Source of the DNA: Lentzea xinjiangensis
GTDB taxonomy: Bacteria; Actinomycetota; Actinomycetes; Mycobacteriales; Pseudonocardiaceae
Direction: 5' to 3'
Assembly: GCF_900110955.1 (NCBI RefSeq)
Contig: NZ_FOFR01000025.1
Location: 1 to 64,000 of the forward strand
DNA length: 64,000 nt
Positions within the stretch are counted from its first letter, which is position 1. Each line of letters starts with the position of its first letter. A program made the position numbers and the translations under genes. Below, piece by piece: positions 23,782-31,537 of the stretch. A model generated the notes under the pieces. It did not search any database, was not told where the DNA came from, and saw only the letters and a list, made by a program, of their open reading frames with translations.

Positions 23782-25520
23782 ACAGCCTGCTGGTCCGGTT
23801 CTTCCTGTTCTCACTGGTGATCGCGGCCTGCTCGATCGCCGTCACGGCGTGGCTCGCCAGCCAGGCGACGACCGGCACGATCCGGCAGGAGCAGGGCGAG
23901 GCGCTCGAAACGGACGCGCAGCTCGTCGACGAGCTGCTGGAGTACGCCGCCACGCACCGGAGCTGGGCGGACGCGAAGTCCGAAGTGGACGGAATCGCGC
24001 AGCGGTTCGGCCGCCGCATCGCGCTGACCGACCGCGACGGCAGGAAGCTGGCCGACACCGGCGACGAGAACGCGCCGGAGCTGCCCGTCACCCCGCGGGC
24101 GGTGATCGACCCGTTGAACGTCAACGGGAAGATCGACCCCAGGGCCGTCGGCCCCTTCAAGCTCACCGACGAGGAGTACCGCACGCTGCACGCCTACGCC
24201 GAGCAGCTCCGCGAGTGCAACGGCATGATCGAGCTCGTCGAGGCGCCGAACGGCAGGCCGCGGCTCGCCGACCTCAGGCCCGGTGAGTTCTCGATCTGGG
24301 AGGAGTGCCAGGTCGGCGACCGGCTGTACACGATCACCGCGACGGAGAAGGCGGCGTACGGGCAGTTGCAGCGGCTGTTCACCGAGTGCCTCGAGCGCCG
24401 AGGAGCGGACACGCGGCCCTTCGACAGGGCGCTGGGCCCGATGAGGATCGACTGGGAGGTCACGATCATCCGCGACGGCTCGCCGGAAGCGGTGGCGTGC
24501 ATGGACAGCGCGCGCCGCGAGCAGTTGCGGCCGTTCGTCGCGGAGCCCGCGCAGCTGTTCCTCACCTCACCGACCGGCGGGGAGCCGGTGCCGATCGACC
24601 TGTCGACCACCGGCGCCACCCGGATCACACTGGTGGCACTGGGGATCCTCGCGCTCGCCGGGTTCGCGTCGTGGCTGACCGCGACCCAGCTCGTGCGTCC
24701 GATCCGAGCGCTCACCGCCGCCACGAAACGCACCGCGGAGGGCGACCGGACGGCGCGCGTGGACGGCGGCGCCGGCGAGATCGGCGAGCTGGCGCGGTCG
24801 TTCAACGCGATGTCCGAGAAGCTCGCCGAGACCGAACGGCAGCGGCAGGCCATGGTCAGCGACGTCGCGCACGAGCTGCGCACCCCGCTGGGCACCATCA
24901 CCGGCTGGCTGGAGGCGACGCAGGACGGCCTGGCGGAGCCGGACCCGCACCTGATCGGCCTGCTGCTGGAGGAGTCCCTGCTGCTGCAACGGCTCGTGGA
25001 CGACCTGCACGACCTCGCGCAGGCCGACGCGGGCACGTTGCGGCTGCACCCGGAGCCGATCGCGCTCGACGACGTGGTCGACCAGGTCGTCAACGCGCAG
25101 CGGAACCGCGAGGTGCTGCTGCGCGCGGAGACCACGCCGGTGCACGTCACCGCGGATCCGGTGCGGCTGCGCCAGGCCCTCGGCAACCTCGTCGCGAACG
25201 CCGTCCGCTACACCCCGCCGGACGGCGAGGTCGTCGTGCGCCTCTTCCAGGAGCGGGACACCGCCGTGCTGGAGGTGCGCGACACCGGCACCGGCATCGC
25301 GCCGGAGGACCTGCCGCACGTGTTCGACAGGTTCTGGCGCGCGGACAAGTCCCGCAGCCGCCGCACGGGCGGTAGCGGGCTCGGGCTCGCCATCACCCGG
25401 CACCTGGTGGAGGCGCACGGCGGCACGGTGTCGGTGACCAGCGCGCTCGGCCGGGGCTCGGTGTTCCGGATCGGCCTGCCGGCCGACTCCGGCGAGCCGG
25501 CACCGGCCGAGCGGACCTGA
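23778..25520 (+). CDS. Sensor histidine kinase with cysteine-bearing extracellular domain
   Basis: A 580-residue kinase. TM1 spans about 7-27, an extracellular sensor about 28-280, TM2 about 282-303 and HAMP about 304-355. HisKA follows with the phospho-His at 365 (VAHELRTPLGTITG), then HATPase_c with NAVRYTPPDGEV (N box), DTGTGIAPEDLPHVFDRFW and GGSGLGLAI. The sensor domain contains four cysteines at about 147, 177, 204 and 241, unusual for an exported domain and consistent with two disulphides. It is translationally coupled to the response regulator. The stimulus is unknown. Confidence 0.94.
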   Translation: MNSLLVRFFLFSLVIAACSIAVTAWLASQATTGTIRQEQGEALETDAQLVDELLEYAATHRSWADAKSEVDGIAQRFGRRIALTDRDGRKLADTGDENAPELPVTPRAVIDPLNVNGKIDPRAVGPFKLTDEEYRTLHAYAEQLRECNGMIELVEAPNGRPRLADLRPGEFSIWEECQVGDRLYTITATEKAAYGQLQRLFTECLERRGADTRPFDRALGPMRIDWEVTIIRDGSPEAVACMDSARREQLRPFVAEPAQLFLTSPTGGEPVPIDLSTTGATRITLVALGILALAGFASWLTATQLVRPIRALTAATKRTAEGDRTARVDGGAGEIGELARSFNAMSEKLAETERQRQAMVSDVAHELRTPLGTITGWLEATQDGLAEPDPHLIGLLLEESLLLQRLVDDLHDLAQADAGTLRLHPEPIALDDVVDQVVNAQRNREVLLRAETTPVHVTADPVRLRQALGNLVANAVRYTPPDGEVVVRLFQERDTAVLEVRDTGTGIAPEDLPHVFDRFWRADKSRSRRTGGSGLGLAITRHLVEAHGGTVSVTSALGRGSVFRIGLPADSGEPAPAERT

Positions 25521-25539
25521 CCGGCCACCGCCCGCCCGC

Positions 25540-26346
25540 TCAGCCGGCCAGGCCCAGCAGGTCCACGTTGATCATCCCGGCCGCTTGGGCGCCCTGCGCG
25601 GCGGCGACGATCACGATGGCCGCCGGGTCCGTGACGTTGCCCGCCGCGTAGACGCCGGGCACGCTCGTGCGGCCCTTCGCGTCCGTGCGCACGAACCTGC
25701 CGGCCGGGGTTTCCTCGGTCTCGGCACCCAACGCGAGCAGGAACTCGTCGCGCGGCTTCACCGGCGCCGAGTACACGAGCGCGTCGGCCGGGATGCGCTC
25801 GGCGCCGGAGATCACCGCGACCAGCCGGTCGTCCTGGACCTCGATGCCGTCCACCGACGGGACGTGGGTGACGTCGGCCGACCACTGCCGCAGGAGCGCG
25901 ACCTTCGTCTCTTCGCCGAACACGGCGATCTTCTGGTCGCGGACCTCGTAGCCGTGGCAGTACGGGCAGCCGAAGACGTCCCGGCCCCAGCGGTCGCGCA
26001 GCAGCTCCGGCAGCTCGTCGACCAGGCCTGTCGCGAACAGCAGGCGCTCCGCCGTGACGGCGCGGTCGCTCAGCCGGACCTCGAAGCCGTCGCCGGTCCT
26101 CGTCACGTCCCGGACCACGTCGTGCACGATCTCGCCGCCGTAGCCCTCGACCTCGGCGCGACCGTGCTTGAGCAGTTCCAGCGGCGAGAACCCGTCGCGG
26201 GAGAGGTAGTTGTGCATGTGCGCGGCCGGCTTGTTGCGCGGCTCCGCGCTGTCGACCACGAGCACGCTTCGGCGCGCCCTGGTCAGCATCAGCGCCGCGC
26301 TCAGCCCGGCCGCTCCACCACCGATGATCACCACTTCGTAGTTCAT
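25540..26346 (-). CDS. Thioredoxin-reductase-like FAD oxidoreductase (GliT/HlmI-type)
   Basis: A 268-residue flavoprotein. The FAD motif VVIIGGGAAGLSAALML lies at 5-21, the redox pair C127-P-Y-C130 in GCPYCHGYE, and a C-terminal FAD motif SVPGVYAAGNVTDP. The CxxC-HGYE signature is shared by thioredoxin-reductase-like dithiol oxidases such as GliT and HlmI. The usual NADPH GxGxxA/G motif is replaced by AVFGEETKVALL, so NADPH binding may be lost or altered. It starts at ATG 26346; the longer frame overlaps the promoter. It is divergent from an XRE-cupin regulator. Confidence 0.85.
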   Translation of the reverse strand: MNYEVVIIGGGAAGLSAALMLTRARRSVLVVDSAEPRNKPAAHMHNYLSRDGFSPLELLKHGRAEVEGYGGEIVHDVVRDVTRTGDGFEVRLSDRAVTAERLLFATGLVDELPELLRDRWGRDVFGCPYCHGYEVRDQKIAVFGEETKVALLRQWSADVTHVPSVDGIEVQDDRLVAVISGAERIPADALVYSAPVKPRDEFLLALGAETEETPAGRFVRTDAKGRTSVPGVYAAGNVTDPAAIVIVAAAQGAQAAGMINVDLLGLAG

Positions 26347-26386
26347 GCCACGACTCTGCGTTCGACAGCCCGATTTTGGCAAAGTA

Positions 26387-26405
26387 TGTTGCTGTTATGG
26401 CAACA
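26387..26405. promoter_or_regulatory. Inverted repeat over the XRE start codon
   Basis: TGTTGC, 7 nt, GCAACA. It overlaps the TATGTT minus-10 (26385-26390) and the ATG at 26397, a natural position for autorepression and for control of the divergent flavoprotein gene. Confidence 0.55.
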
Positions 26406-26957
26406 ACCGTGGGGCAACGGCTCGCCGCGCTGCGCGCCGAGCACGACTTGACGCTGGCGACCTTGTCCGAGCTGACCGGCATCTCGAAGTCGACGCTGTC
26501 GCGACTGGAGACCGACCAGCGCAAGCCGACGCTCGAGCTGCTGCTGCCCTTGTCGCGGACCTACCAGGTGACGCTCGACGACCTGGTGGGCGCGCCCGAG
26601 GTGGGCGACCCGCGCGTCACGATGAAACCGCGCGAGCTCACCCACGGCCGGATCGGCATCCCGCTGACCAGGTCGATCGGTCCGCTGCAGGCGTGGAAGA
26701 TGGTCATCACGGCGACGGACCTGCACGAGCCGCAGGTGCACGAGGGCTACGAGTGGTTCTACGTGCTGAGCGGGCGGATCCGGCTGCGGCTCGGCGACAA
26801 GGAGGTCGTGCTGCGCGCGGGCGAGGTGGCGGAGTTCGACTGCCGCCAGCCGCACGCCCTGGGCAGCGCGGACGGCCGGCCGGCCGAGATCATCAGCCTG
26901 TTCGGCAAGCAGGGAGAACGCCTGCACACCCGCGCGGCGCCGCCGAACAGGCCATAG
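26397..26957 (+). CDS. XRE-family regulator with C-terminal cupin
   Basis: A 186-residue regulator. The N-terminal HTH_3 is VGQRLAALRAEHDLTLATLSELTGISKSTLSRLETDQRKP (residues 5-45). The C-terminal cupin_2 domain is HEGYEWFYVLSGRIRLRLGDKEVVLRAGEVAEFD. Start ATG 26397 has TATGTT 6 nt upstream, implying a leaderless transcript. Such XRE-cupin proteins sense small metabolites and often regulate a neighbouring oxidoreductase, here the divergent GliT-like protein. Confidence 0.92.
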   Translation: MATTVGQRLAALRAEHDLTLATLSELTGISKSTLSRLETDQRKPTLELLLPLSRTYQVTLDDLVGAPEVGDPRVTMKPRELTHGRIGIPLTRSIGPLQAWKMVITATDLHEPQVHEGYEWFYVLSGRIRLRLGDKEVVLRAGEVAEFDCRQPHALGSADGRPAEIISLFGKQGERLHTRAAPPNRP

Positions 26958-26964
26958 TGGGGGC

Positions 26965-27234
26965 ATGTGCCGAAACATCCGGGTGCTCCACAACTTCGCA
27001 CCGCCCGCGACGTCCGACGAGGTCCAAGCCGCCGCGCTGCAGTACGTGCGGAAGGTGAGCGGGGCCGCGAAACCGTCGGCGGCGAACCAGGCGGCGTTCG
27101 ACCGGGCCGTGGCGGCGGTCGCGGCGGCGACGCAGGAACTGCTCGACGCGCTGGTGACCACCGCGCCACCGAAGGACCGCGAGGTCGAGGCGGCGAAGGC
27201 CAAGGCGCGGGCGGCGGAGCGCTACGGGCGTTAG
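26965..27234 (+). CDS. DUF2277 family protein
   Basis: An 89-residue protein. The N-terminus MCRNIRVLHNFAPPATSDEVQAAALQYVRKVSG is the near-invariant DUF2277 signature, including the Cys at position 2. The C-terminus is Lys/Arg-rich and ends ERYGR. Function is unknown; the conserved Cys-Arg-Asn start suggests nucleic-acid or metal contact but is unproven. It follows the regulator by 7 bp with GTGGGGGC before the ATG, so it may share that transcript. It shares 4 bp with the convergent membrane gene. Confidence 0.9.
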   Translation: MCRNIRVLHNFAPPATSDEVQAAALQYVRKVSGAAKPSAANQAAFDRAVAAVAAATQELLDALVTTAPPKDREVEAAKAKARAAERYGR

Positions 27235-27488
27235 TTCCGGACGCGGGTGTCGAGGTACATGCAGATGAGCTTGGCCGCGACGCCCGCGGAGCCGACGATG
27301 AACGCCTGGTCCGGCCCCAGCGTGACGGCGATGGCCCACAGCAGCAGGGCGATCAGCACGAGGATGACCGTCACCTGAGCCGCGTGCGGCCAGCGGCCGG
27401 GGTGGACCGGCCACCCGCCCCACCGCCGCGGCTGCGGGACCTCCACGTCACCCGCTCTACCGGGTGAACGCTCCGCCTGGACAGCCAT
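27231..27488 (-). CDS. Small membrane protein, unknown
   Basis: An 85-residue protein starting MAVQAERSPGRAGDVEVPQPRRWGG, followed by two hydrophobic stretches (VTVILVLIALLLWAIAVTL and AFIVGSAGVAAKLICMYL) and a charged tail DTRVRN. The N-terminus is probably cytoplasmic. GAGGGAGCGCG precedes the ATG. No family recognised. Confidence 0.65.
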   Translation of the reverse strand: MAVQAERSPGRAGDVEVPQPRRWGGWPVHPGRWPHAAQVTVILVLIALLLWAIAVTLGPDQAFIVGSAGVAAKLICMYLDTRVRN

Positions 27489-27804
27489 CGCGCTCCCTCG
27501 CCGTGCTTCCTCCTGCCGGACGTCATTCTGCTGAGTTGATCTTCTACGGAGTGTTACTCCCGCTTGTCGTGCGGTGAGCGTTGGGTGGGCGTCGGCGAAC
27601 GGCAGACGAACGGTCGACCTCGTGATCGGCCGCCGGTTCGTCACCGTCCGCTTACAGATTGAGGCCCACGTCGCAACTCTGGGTGCCACTCGATCGAGTG
27701 ACAGCTTGACGCTGAGTAATCACTGCGCCGTTCGGCGTAGCGCCGTTTTTGTCAGACCCCTCGGCTAACGTCAGGTGAAGAGAGCGGTACGAGGGGAGAA
27801 AGCG
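27489..27804. promoter_or_regulatory. Long regulatory interval with palindrome and terminator-like hairpin
   Basis: No coding signal. It contains the 14-bp perfect palindrome CACTCGATCGAGTG (27687-27700), then CGGCG-tag-CGCCG followed by five T (27733-27750), the only T-tailed intrinsic-terminator shape in the window. TAACGT (27766-27771), a possible minus-10, lies 33 nt before the TTG start of the next gene. No transcript is expected to enter from the left, so an attenuator or an unannotated small RNA ending at 27750 is conceivable. Confidence 0.45.
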
Positions 27805-28455
27805 TTGCCGGACAACAACGTCAGCGTCACCGCACTGTCGTTCACCGAGTACGTCATGAGCGGCCAGCGTGGACGCATCAACATCGTGTCGGAACAGCGG
27901 GGGATGTACCTGACCTCCGATCCCAAGGTGTGCGGGTTCTACAACCCGATCCGCGACGCCATGCGACGAGCGGTCAACTCGACCGAACCGGAGACCGAGC
28001 TCAAGAAGGCCATCATGAACGCCAACCGCACGGGCCAGCCGCGGGCGTTCGAGGAGATCGCCGCCGGCTTCCTGCCCTGGCTCGCGTCGGTCAAGGCGAC
28101 CGGGGTGCCCGTGGAACCCGCCACCTACCGCGCGGGCGAGCTGACGCTGAAGGTCCGCCCGCACCTGGGGCTGCGCAAGAAGGACGGATCCACCTACGCG
28201 GTCCTCGTGCACGCCAAGGAGGTGCCGCTGACCAGGGAGGCGGCGAACGTCGGGCTGCGCATCCTGCAGCACACCATCTCCGACACGTTGCCGGGCGCCA
28301 CGCCGATGGTGCTCGACGTGCGGCGTGGCAAGGCCTACCAGATGCCGGCGCGGACGAACCTCGGAAAGCTGGACGTGCTGATCGCGGCCGAGGCCATGGG
28401 GTACGTGACGCACTGGAAGTTGTCGGGCCTGTTCGAGTCCGTGCGCGCTGTGTAG
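27805..28455 (+). CDS. Conserved-looking soluble protein, not recognised
   Basis: A 216-residue protein I cannot assign. The TTG at 27805 is chosen because GAGGGGAGAAAGCG precedes it. GTG 27775 would add ten residues but has no ribosome site. Composition is balanced and soluble with few low-complexity runs. Notable stretches are VCGFYNPIRDAMRRAV, RAFEEIAAGFLPWLASVKATG, TLKVRPHLGLRKKDGSTYAVLVHAKEVPLTREAANVGLRILQHTI and VLDVRRGKAYQMP. The V-x-P-H-x-x-L-(basic)-YAV-x-V-H-x-K-E order is faintly reminiscent of restriction-like nuclease cores, but this is weak. It stands alone behind a 300-bp regulatory region and ends in a strong terminator. Confidence 0.75.
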   Translation: MPDNNVSVTALSFTEYVMSGQRGRINIVSEQRGMYLTSDPKVCGFYNPIRDAMRRAVNSTEPETELKKAIMNANRTGQPRAFEEIAAGFLPWLASVKATGVPVEPATYRAGELTLKVRPHLGLRKKDGSTYAVLVHAKEVPLTREAANVGLRILQHTISDTLPGATPMVLDVRRGKAYQMPARTNLGKLDVLIAAEAMGYVTHWKLSGLFESVRAV

Positions 28456-28461
28456 GGCACG

Positions 28462-28500
28462 GGACGACGCGGCCCGTCTGGGGGTCGGGCCGTGTCGTCC
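28462..28500. terminator. Bidirectional terminator hairpin
   Basis: GGACGACGCGGCCCG (28462-28476) pairs with CGGGCCGTGTCGTCC (28486-28500): 15 bp with a single G-U and a 9-nt loop. It lies between two convergent genes and can serve both. Confidence 0.8.
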
Positions 28501-28532
28501 GGCACCGGACGAGGACGAGCACCTCGGTGTTC

Positions 28533-29183
28533 CTAGCAGGCCTTGAGCATCGCGCCCAGCGCGTCGTGCTCGGCCTGGTCCGCGGTCAGCCGGTAGGTGA
28601 TCTTCACCGAGATCCAGTACCGGGCGTAGGTGCACCAGTAGGCCTGGGCCGGCGGCTTCCACTTCGCCGGGTCCTGATCACCCTTGGCGCGGTTGGACTT
28701 CGCGGTCACGGCGAGCAGCTGGACGCCGCTGAGGTCGTTGGCGAACGCCTTGCGCTGGTCGTCGGTCCACTTGTCCGCGCCGGACCGCCAAGCCTCGGCC
28801 AGCGGCACCATGTGGTCGATGTCGACGTCACCCGCGTCCTTGACCACCACGTTGTCGTAGACGCTGTTCCAGGTGCCGGAGACCGCCTTGCACTCCTGGT
28901 CCGACCGGACGTCGGCGCCCTGGCGCTGCAGCACGACCTCCCTGGTGTCGCAGGAGTTCCCCTGCGAGGACCAGTGCGGGAACCGGTCGCGGCTGTAGCC
29001 CGCCATCTTGCCCTCGGGCGCGATCGGCAGCGCGGCGAGATCGGCCGAGCCGGTCGGCGCGGCACCGGACGGCACGGGCGTCGACGGCGGGTTGTCCTGC
29101 GAGGACTGGAGTTCCGCCAGGTACCAGCCCAGTGCCACCAGCAGCACGAAGACGACCAGGGAGGTCACCGCGGCGCGATTCAT
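28533..29183 (-). CDS. Membrane-anchored or secreted HNH (DUF1524-type) nuclease-like protein
   Basis: A 216-residue protein: TM/signal segment VTSLVVFVLLVALGWYLAEL, a Ser/Pro linker, then the HNH core VDIDHMVPLAEAWRSGA (D-H metal/general-base pair) followed by NDLSGVQLLAVTAKSNRAKGDQDPAKW (the N and the final H-equivalent region). This order is the GmrSD C-terminal/DUF1524 pattern found in many exported actinomycete proteins. Four cysteines in the mature part suggest extracytoplasmic disulphides. Likely a secreted nuclease. The start MNRAAVTS at 29183 is preferred; 29210 is possible. Confidence 0.88.
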   Translation of the reverse strand: MNRAAVTSLVVFVLLVALGWYLAELQSSQDNPPSTPVPSGAAPTGSADLAALPIAPEGKMAGYSRDRFPHWSSQGNSCDTREVVLQRQGADVRSDQECKAVSGTWNSVYDNVVVKDAGDVDIDHMVPLAEAWRSGADKWTDDQRKAFANDLSGVQLLAVTAKSNRAKGDQDPAKWKPPAQAYWCTYARYWISVKITYRLTADQAEHDALGAMLKAC

Positions 29184-29244
29184 GCGCCAATGATCGACCA
29201 TGCCGGTCACGAGCCGATCACCCGGCCCGTGACCGGCCTTCCGG

Positions 29245-30192
29245 TCACGGGCGCGAGGTCAGGTACCCGCCCATGGTCTTGAAGTACTCGTGCGCCTCGA
29301 GCTCGGTGCCGTCGGCGGTGCGGACCTTCTTGACCAGCAACGCCTTGCTGCGTCCGCGCCGGGCCTCGGCACCGGCGACGACCGCCACGCCGTCCCCCTC
29401 GCGGTAGAAGATCCGGCCGGGGGTGCCGCCGTACACGGCCTCGGAGACGTCCGCCTCGATGATCTCCAGGCGCTGGCCGCGGTGGAAGCAGAACGCGCTC
29501 GGGTACGGCGCGCACTGCGCGCGCACCAGGCGGTCCAGCTCCTCGGCGGTCCAGGTGAAGTCGATGCGCAGGTCCTCCTCGGCGCGCTTGTGGAAGAAGG
29601 AGGCCTGCGAGCGGTCCTGCTTCACGAAGTCGGTGCGGCCCGAGGCGATCTCGGCCAGGCCGTCGACGGTGATCGGGCCGAAGAGCTCCAGGGTCTTCTC
29701 GAACAGGACGGCGGTCGTGTCGCGCGGGCCGACCGGGACCGAGCGCTGCAGCACGATGTCGCCCGCGTCGAGCGTGTCGTCCATCATGTGCGCCGTCACG
29801 CCGACTTCCTTCTCGTCGTTGATGAGCGCCCAGATCAACGGCGAGAAACCCGCGTACTTCGGCAGGAGCGAGTCGTGCACGTTCAACGTGCCGTGCTTGG
29901 GCAGCGTGAAGACCTGCGGCGGGATCCAGGTGCGCCAGTTGCAGGCGACGATGACGTCCGGATCGACGGCTTTGAGCTTGTCGAGGAGCTCCTGGTCCTC
30001 CGGGCGTTCGCGGATGACGACCTCGACGCCGTTCTCCCGTGCCAGGTCCTCGACCGAATCGCTCCAGATCTTCTCGTACGCGCCCTCACCCCGGGGGTGC
30101 GTCACCACCAGGACGACCTCGTGCTCGGACGCCAAAAGTGCCTGCAGGGTCCGGTGACCCCAGGTCTGGAACCCGAACATGACGACCCTCAT
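29245..30192 (-). CDS. Formyltransferase for N-hydroxyornithine (methionyl-tRNA formyltransferase fold)
   Basis: A 315-residue enzyme. The formyl-transfer triad is visible in NVHDSLLPKYAGFSP (Asn and His, about 108-122) and GVTAHMMDDTLDAGDIV (Asp). A C-terminal FMT_C-like domain follows residue 205. True methionyl-tRNA formyltransferase normally lies next to def or rsmB. Here the divergent partner is an L-ornithine N5-hydroxylase across two iron boxes, so the substrate is more likely N5-hydroxyornithine, giving formyl-hydroxyornithine for a hydroxamate siderophore. It uses 10-formyl-tetrahydrofolate. AGGAGGA precedes ATG 30192. Confidence 0.88.
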   Translation of the reverse strand: MRVVMFGFQTWGHRTLQALLASEHEVVLVVTHPRGEGAYEKIWSDSVEDLARENGVEVVIRERPEDQELLDKLKAVDPDVIVACNWRTWIPPQVFTLPKHGTLNVHDSLLPKYAGFSPLIWALINDEKEVGVTAHMMDDTLDAGDIVLQRSVPVGPRDTTAVLFEKTLELFGPITVDGLAEIASGRTDFVKQDRSQASFFHKRAEEDLRIDFTWTAEELDRLVRAQCAPYPSAFCFHRGQRLEIIEADVSEAVYGGTPGRIFYREGDGVAVVAGAEARRGRSKALLVKKVRTADGTELEAHEYFKTMGGYLTSRP

Positions 30193-30221
30193 CGGGGGTG
30201 TCCTCCTTCACTCCGGTGCGA

Positions 30222-30240
30222 TACGGTCAGGCTAACCTAA
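30222..30240. promoter_or_regulatory. Iron box 1 (IdeR/DmdR1 operator)
   Basis: TACGGTCAGGCTAACCTAA matches the 19-bp actinobacterial iron box TTAGGTTAGGCTAACCTAA at 16 of 19 positions. It is 30 bp upstream of the formyltransferase start. Confidence 0.85.
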
Positions 30241-30256
30241 CTGATGGCTTGCCAAG

Positions 30257-30275
30257 GAAGCTTAGGCTTCCCTAA
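30257..30275. promoter_or_regulatory. Iron box 2 (IdeR/DmdR1 operator)
   Basis: GAAGCTTAGGCTTCCCTAA matches the same consensus at 14 of 19 positions and ends next to TAAGTT (30273-30278), a plausible minus-10 for the hydroxylase gene 8 nt later. Confidence 0.7.
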
Positions 30276-30286
30276 GTTAAGTGCTC

Positions 30287-31537
30287 ATGCATCCGATCTA
30301 CGACATCGTCGGCATCGGGTTCGGTCCCTCGAACCTGGCGCTCGCCATCGCTCTGACCGAGCACAACGAGCGGGCCGAAACCCCCGTCACCGCGGTGTTC
30401 CTGGAACGTCAGCAGACGTTCGGCTGGCATCGGGGCATGTTGCTCGACGACGCCACCATGCAGGTCTCGTTCCTCAAGGACCTGGTGACCATGAGGAACC
30501 CGGCCAGCGGCTTCTCGTTCCTGTGCTACCTCAAGGACCGCGGCCGGCTCGTCGACTTCGTCAACCACAAGAACCTGTTCCCGCTGCGCGCCGAGTTCCA
30601 CGACTACTTCGAGTGGGCGGCGGCGCAGGTGGACGACCTGGTCGTCTACAACACCGAAGCCGTTGGCGTGGAAGCGATCCAGGACGACCTCTTCGAGGTG
30701 ACAACGGCCACTGGTGACGTGTACCACGCCCGCAACCTCGTCTTCGCCACCGGACTGCGCCCGGCCGTGCCCGAGGGCATCGCGCTGTCGGACCGCGTCT
30801 GGCACAACAGCCAGTTCCTGCACCGCGTCGGCGAGCTGGAGAACCCCAAGCGGTGCGTCGTCGTGGGCGCGGGCCAGAGCGCCGCGGAGGCCGTGGCGTA
30901 CCTGCACCGCGAGTTCCCCGGCGCCGAGGTGTGCTCGGTCTTCTCCCGCTACGGCTACAGCCCCGCCGACGACAGCTCGTTCGCGAACCGGATCTTCGAC
31001 CCCGAGGCCGTCGACCACTACTACGACGCGCCGGACGCCGTGAAGCAGCAACTGATGGCGTACCACCGCAACACCAACTACTCGGTGGTCGACGTCGACC
31101 TCATCGCGCAGCTCTACCGCACCGCGTACCGGGAGAAGGTGCTGGGCGCCGAGCGGCTGAGGATGATGAACCTGACCAGGCTCGTCGCGGTCGAGGAGTC
31201 CTCCGGCGGTGCCCGCGCGGTGGTCCAGTCGCTCGTCACGGGTGAGCAGGAGTTCCTCGACGCCGACCTCGTGCTGCTCGCGACCGGCTACGACGAGGCC
31301 GCGCCGGCCCTCGGTTCGCTCGACGCGGCCTGTGCGCGTGACGACGCGGGCCGGCTGGTCGTGGGCCGCGACTACCGCCTCCAGACGTCGCTGCGCGGCG
31401 GCATCTACCTCCAGGGCGGCACCGAGCACTCGCACGGCATCACGTCGTCGCTGTTGTCCAACGTCGCGGTGCGCTCGGGTGAGATCCTGGCTTCCGTGCT
31501 GACCAACACTCCCGTGCCGGTCCTCGCGACCGCGTGA
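30287..31537 (+). CDS. L-ornithine N5-monooxygenase (siderophore hydroxylase)
   Basis: A 416-residue FAD/NADPH enzyme of the SidA/PvdA/IucD family. FAD motif DIVGIGFGPSNLALAIAL at the N-terminus, NADPH motif CVVVGAGQSAAEAVAYL near 190, and the C-terminal ATGYDEAAP signature. KDLVTMRNPAS and FLCYLK are further family blocks. It hydroxylates the side-chain nitrogen of free ornithine. It is divergent from a formyltransferase, iron-box regulated, and translationally coupled (GTGA) to an amidohydrolase. ATG 30287 is chosen; GTG 30281 is an alternative. No NRPS, exporter or ferric-siderophore uptake gene is in view. Confidence 0.94.
   Translation: MHPIYDIVGIGFGPSNLALAIALTEHNERAETPVTAVFLERQQTFGWHRGMLLDDATMQVSFLKDLVTMRNPASGFSFLCYLKDRGRLVDFVNHKNLFPLRAEFHDYFEWAAAQVDDLVVYNTEAVGVEAIQDDLFEVTTATGDVYHARNLVFATGLRPAVPEGIALSDRVWHNSQFLHRVGELENPKRCVVVGAGQSAAEAVAYLHREFPGAEVCSVFSRYGYSPADDSSFANRIFDPEAVDHYYDAPDAVKQQLMAYHRNTNYSVVDVDLIAQLYRTAYREKVLGAERLRMMNLTRLVAVEESSGGARAVVQSLVTGEQEFLDADLVLLATGYDEAAPALGSLDAACARDDAGRLVVGRDYRLQTSLRGGIYLQGGTEHSHGITSSLLSNVAVRSGEILASVLTNTPVPVLATA

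Noticed and set aside
29245..30192. Housekeeping methionyl-tRNA formyltransferase (fmt)
   Set aside because: The catalytic motif fits, but the gene lacks def/rsmB neighbours and is iron-boxed opposite an ornithine hydroxylase. A siderophore formyltransferase explains the context better.
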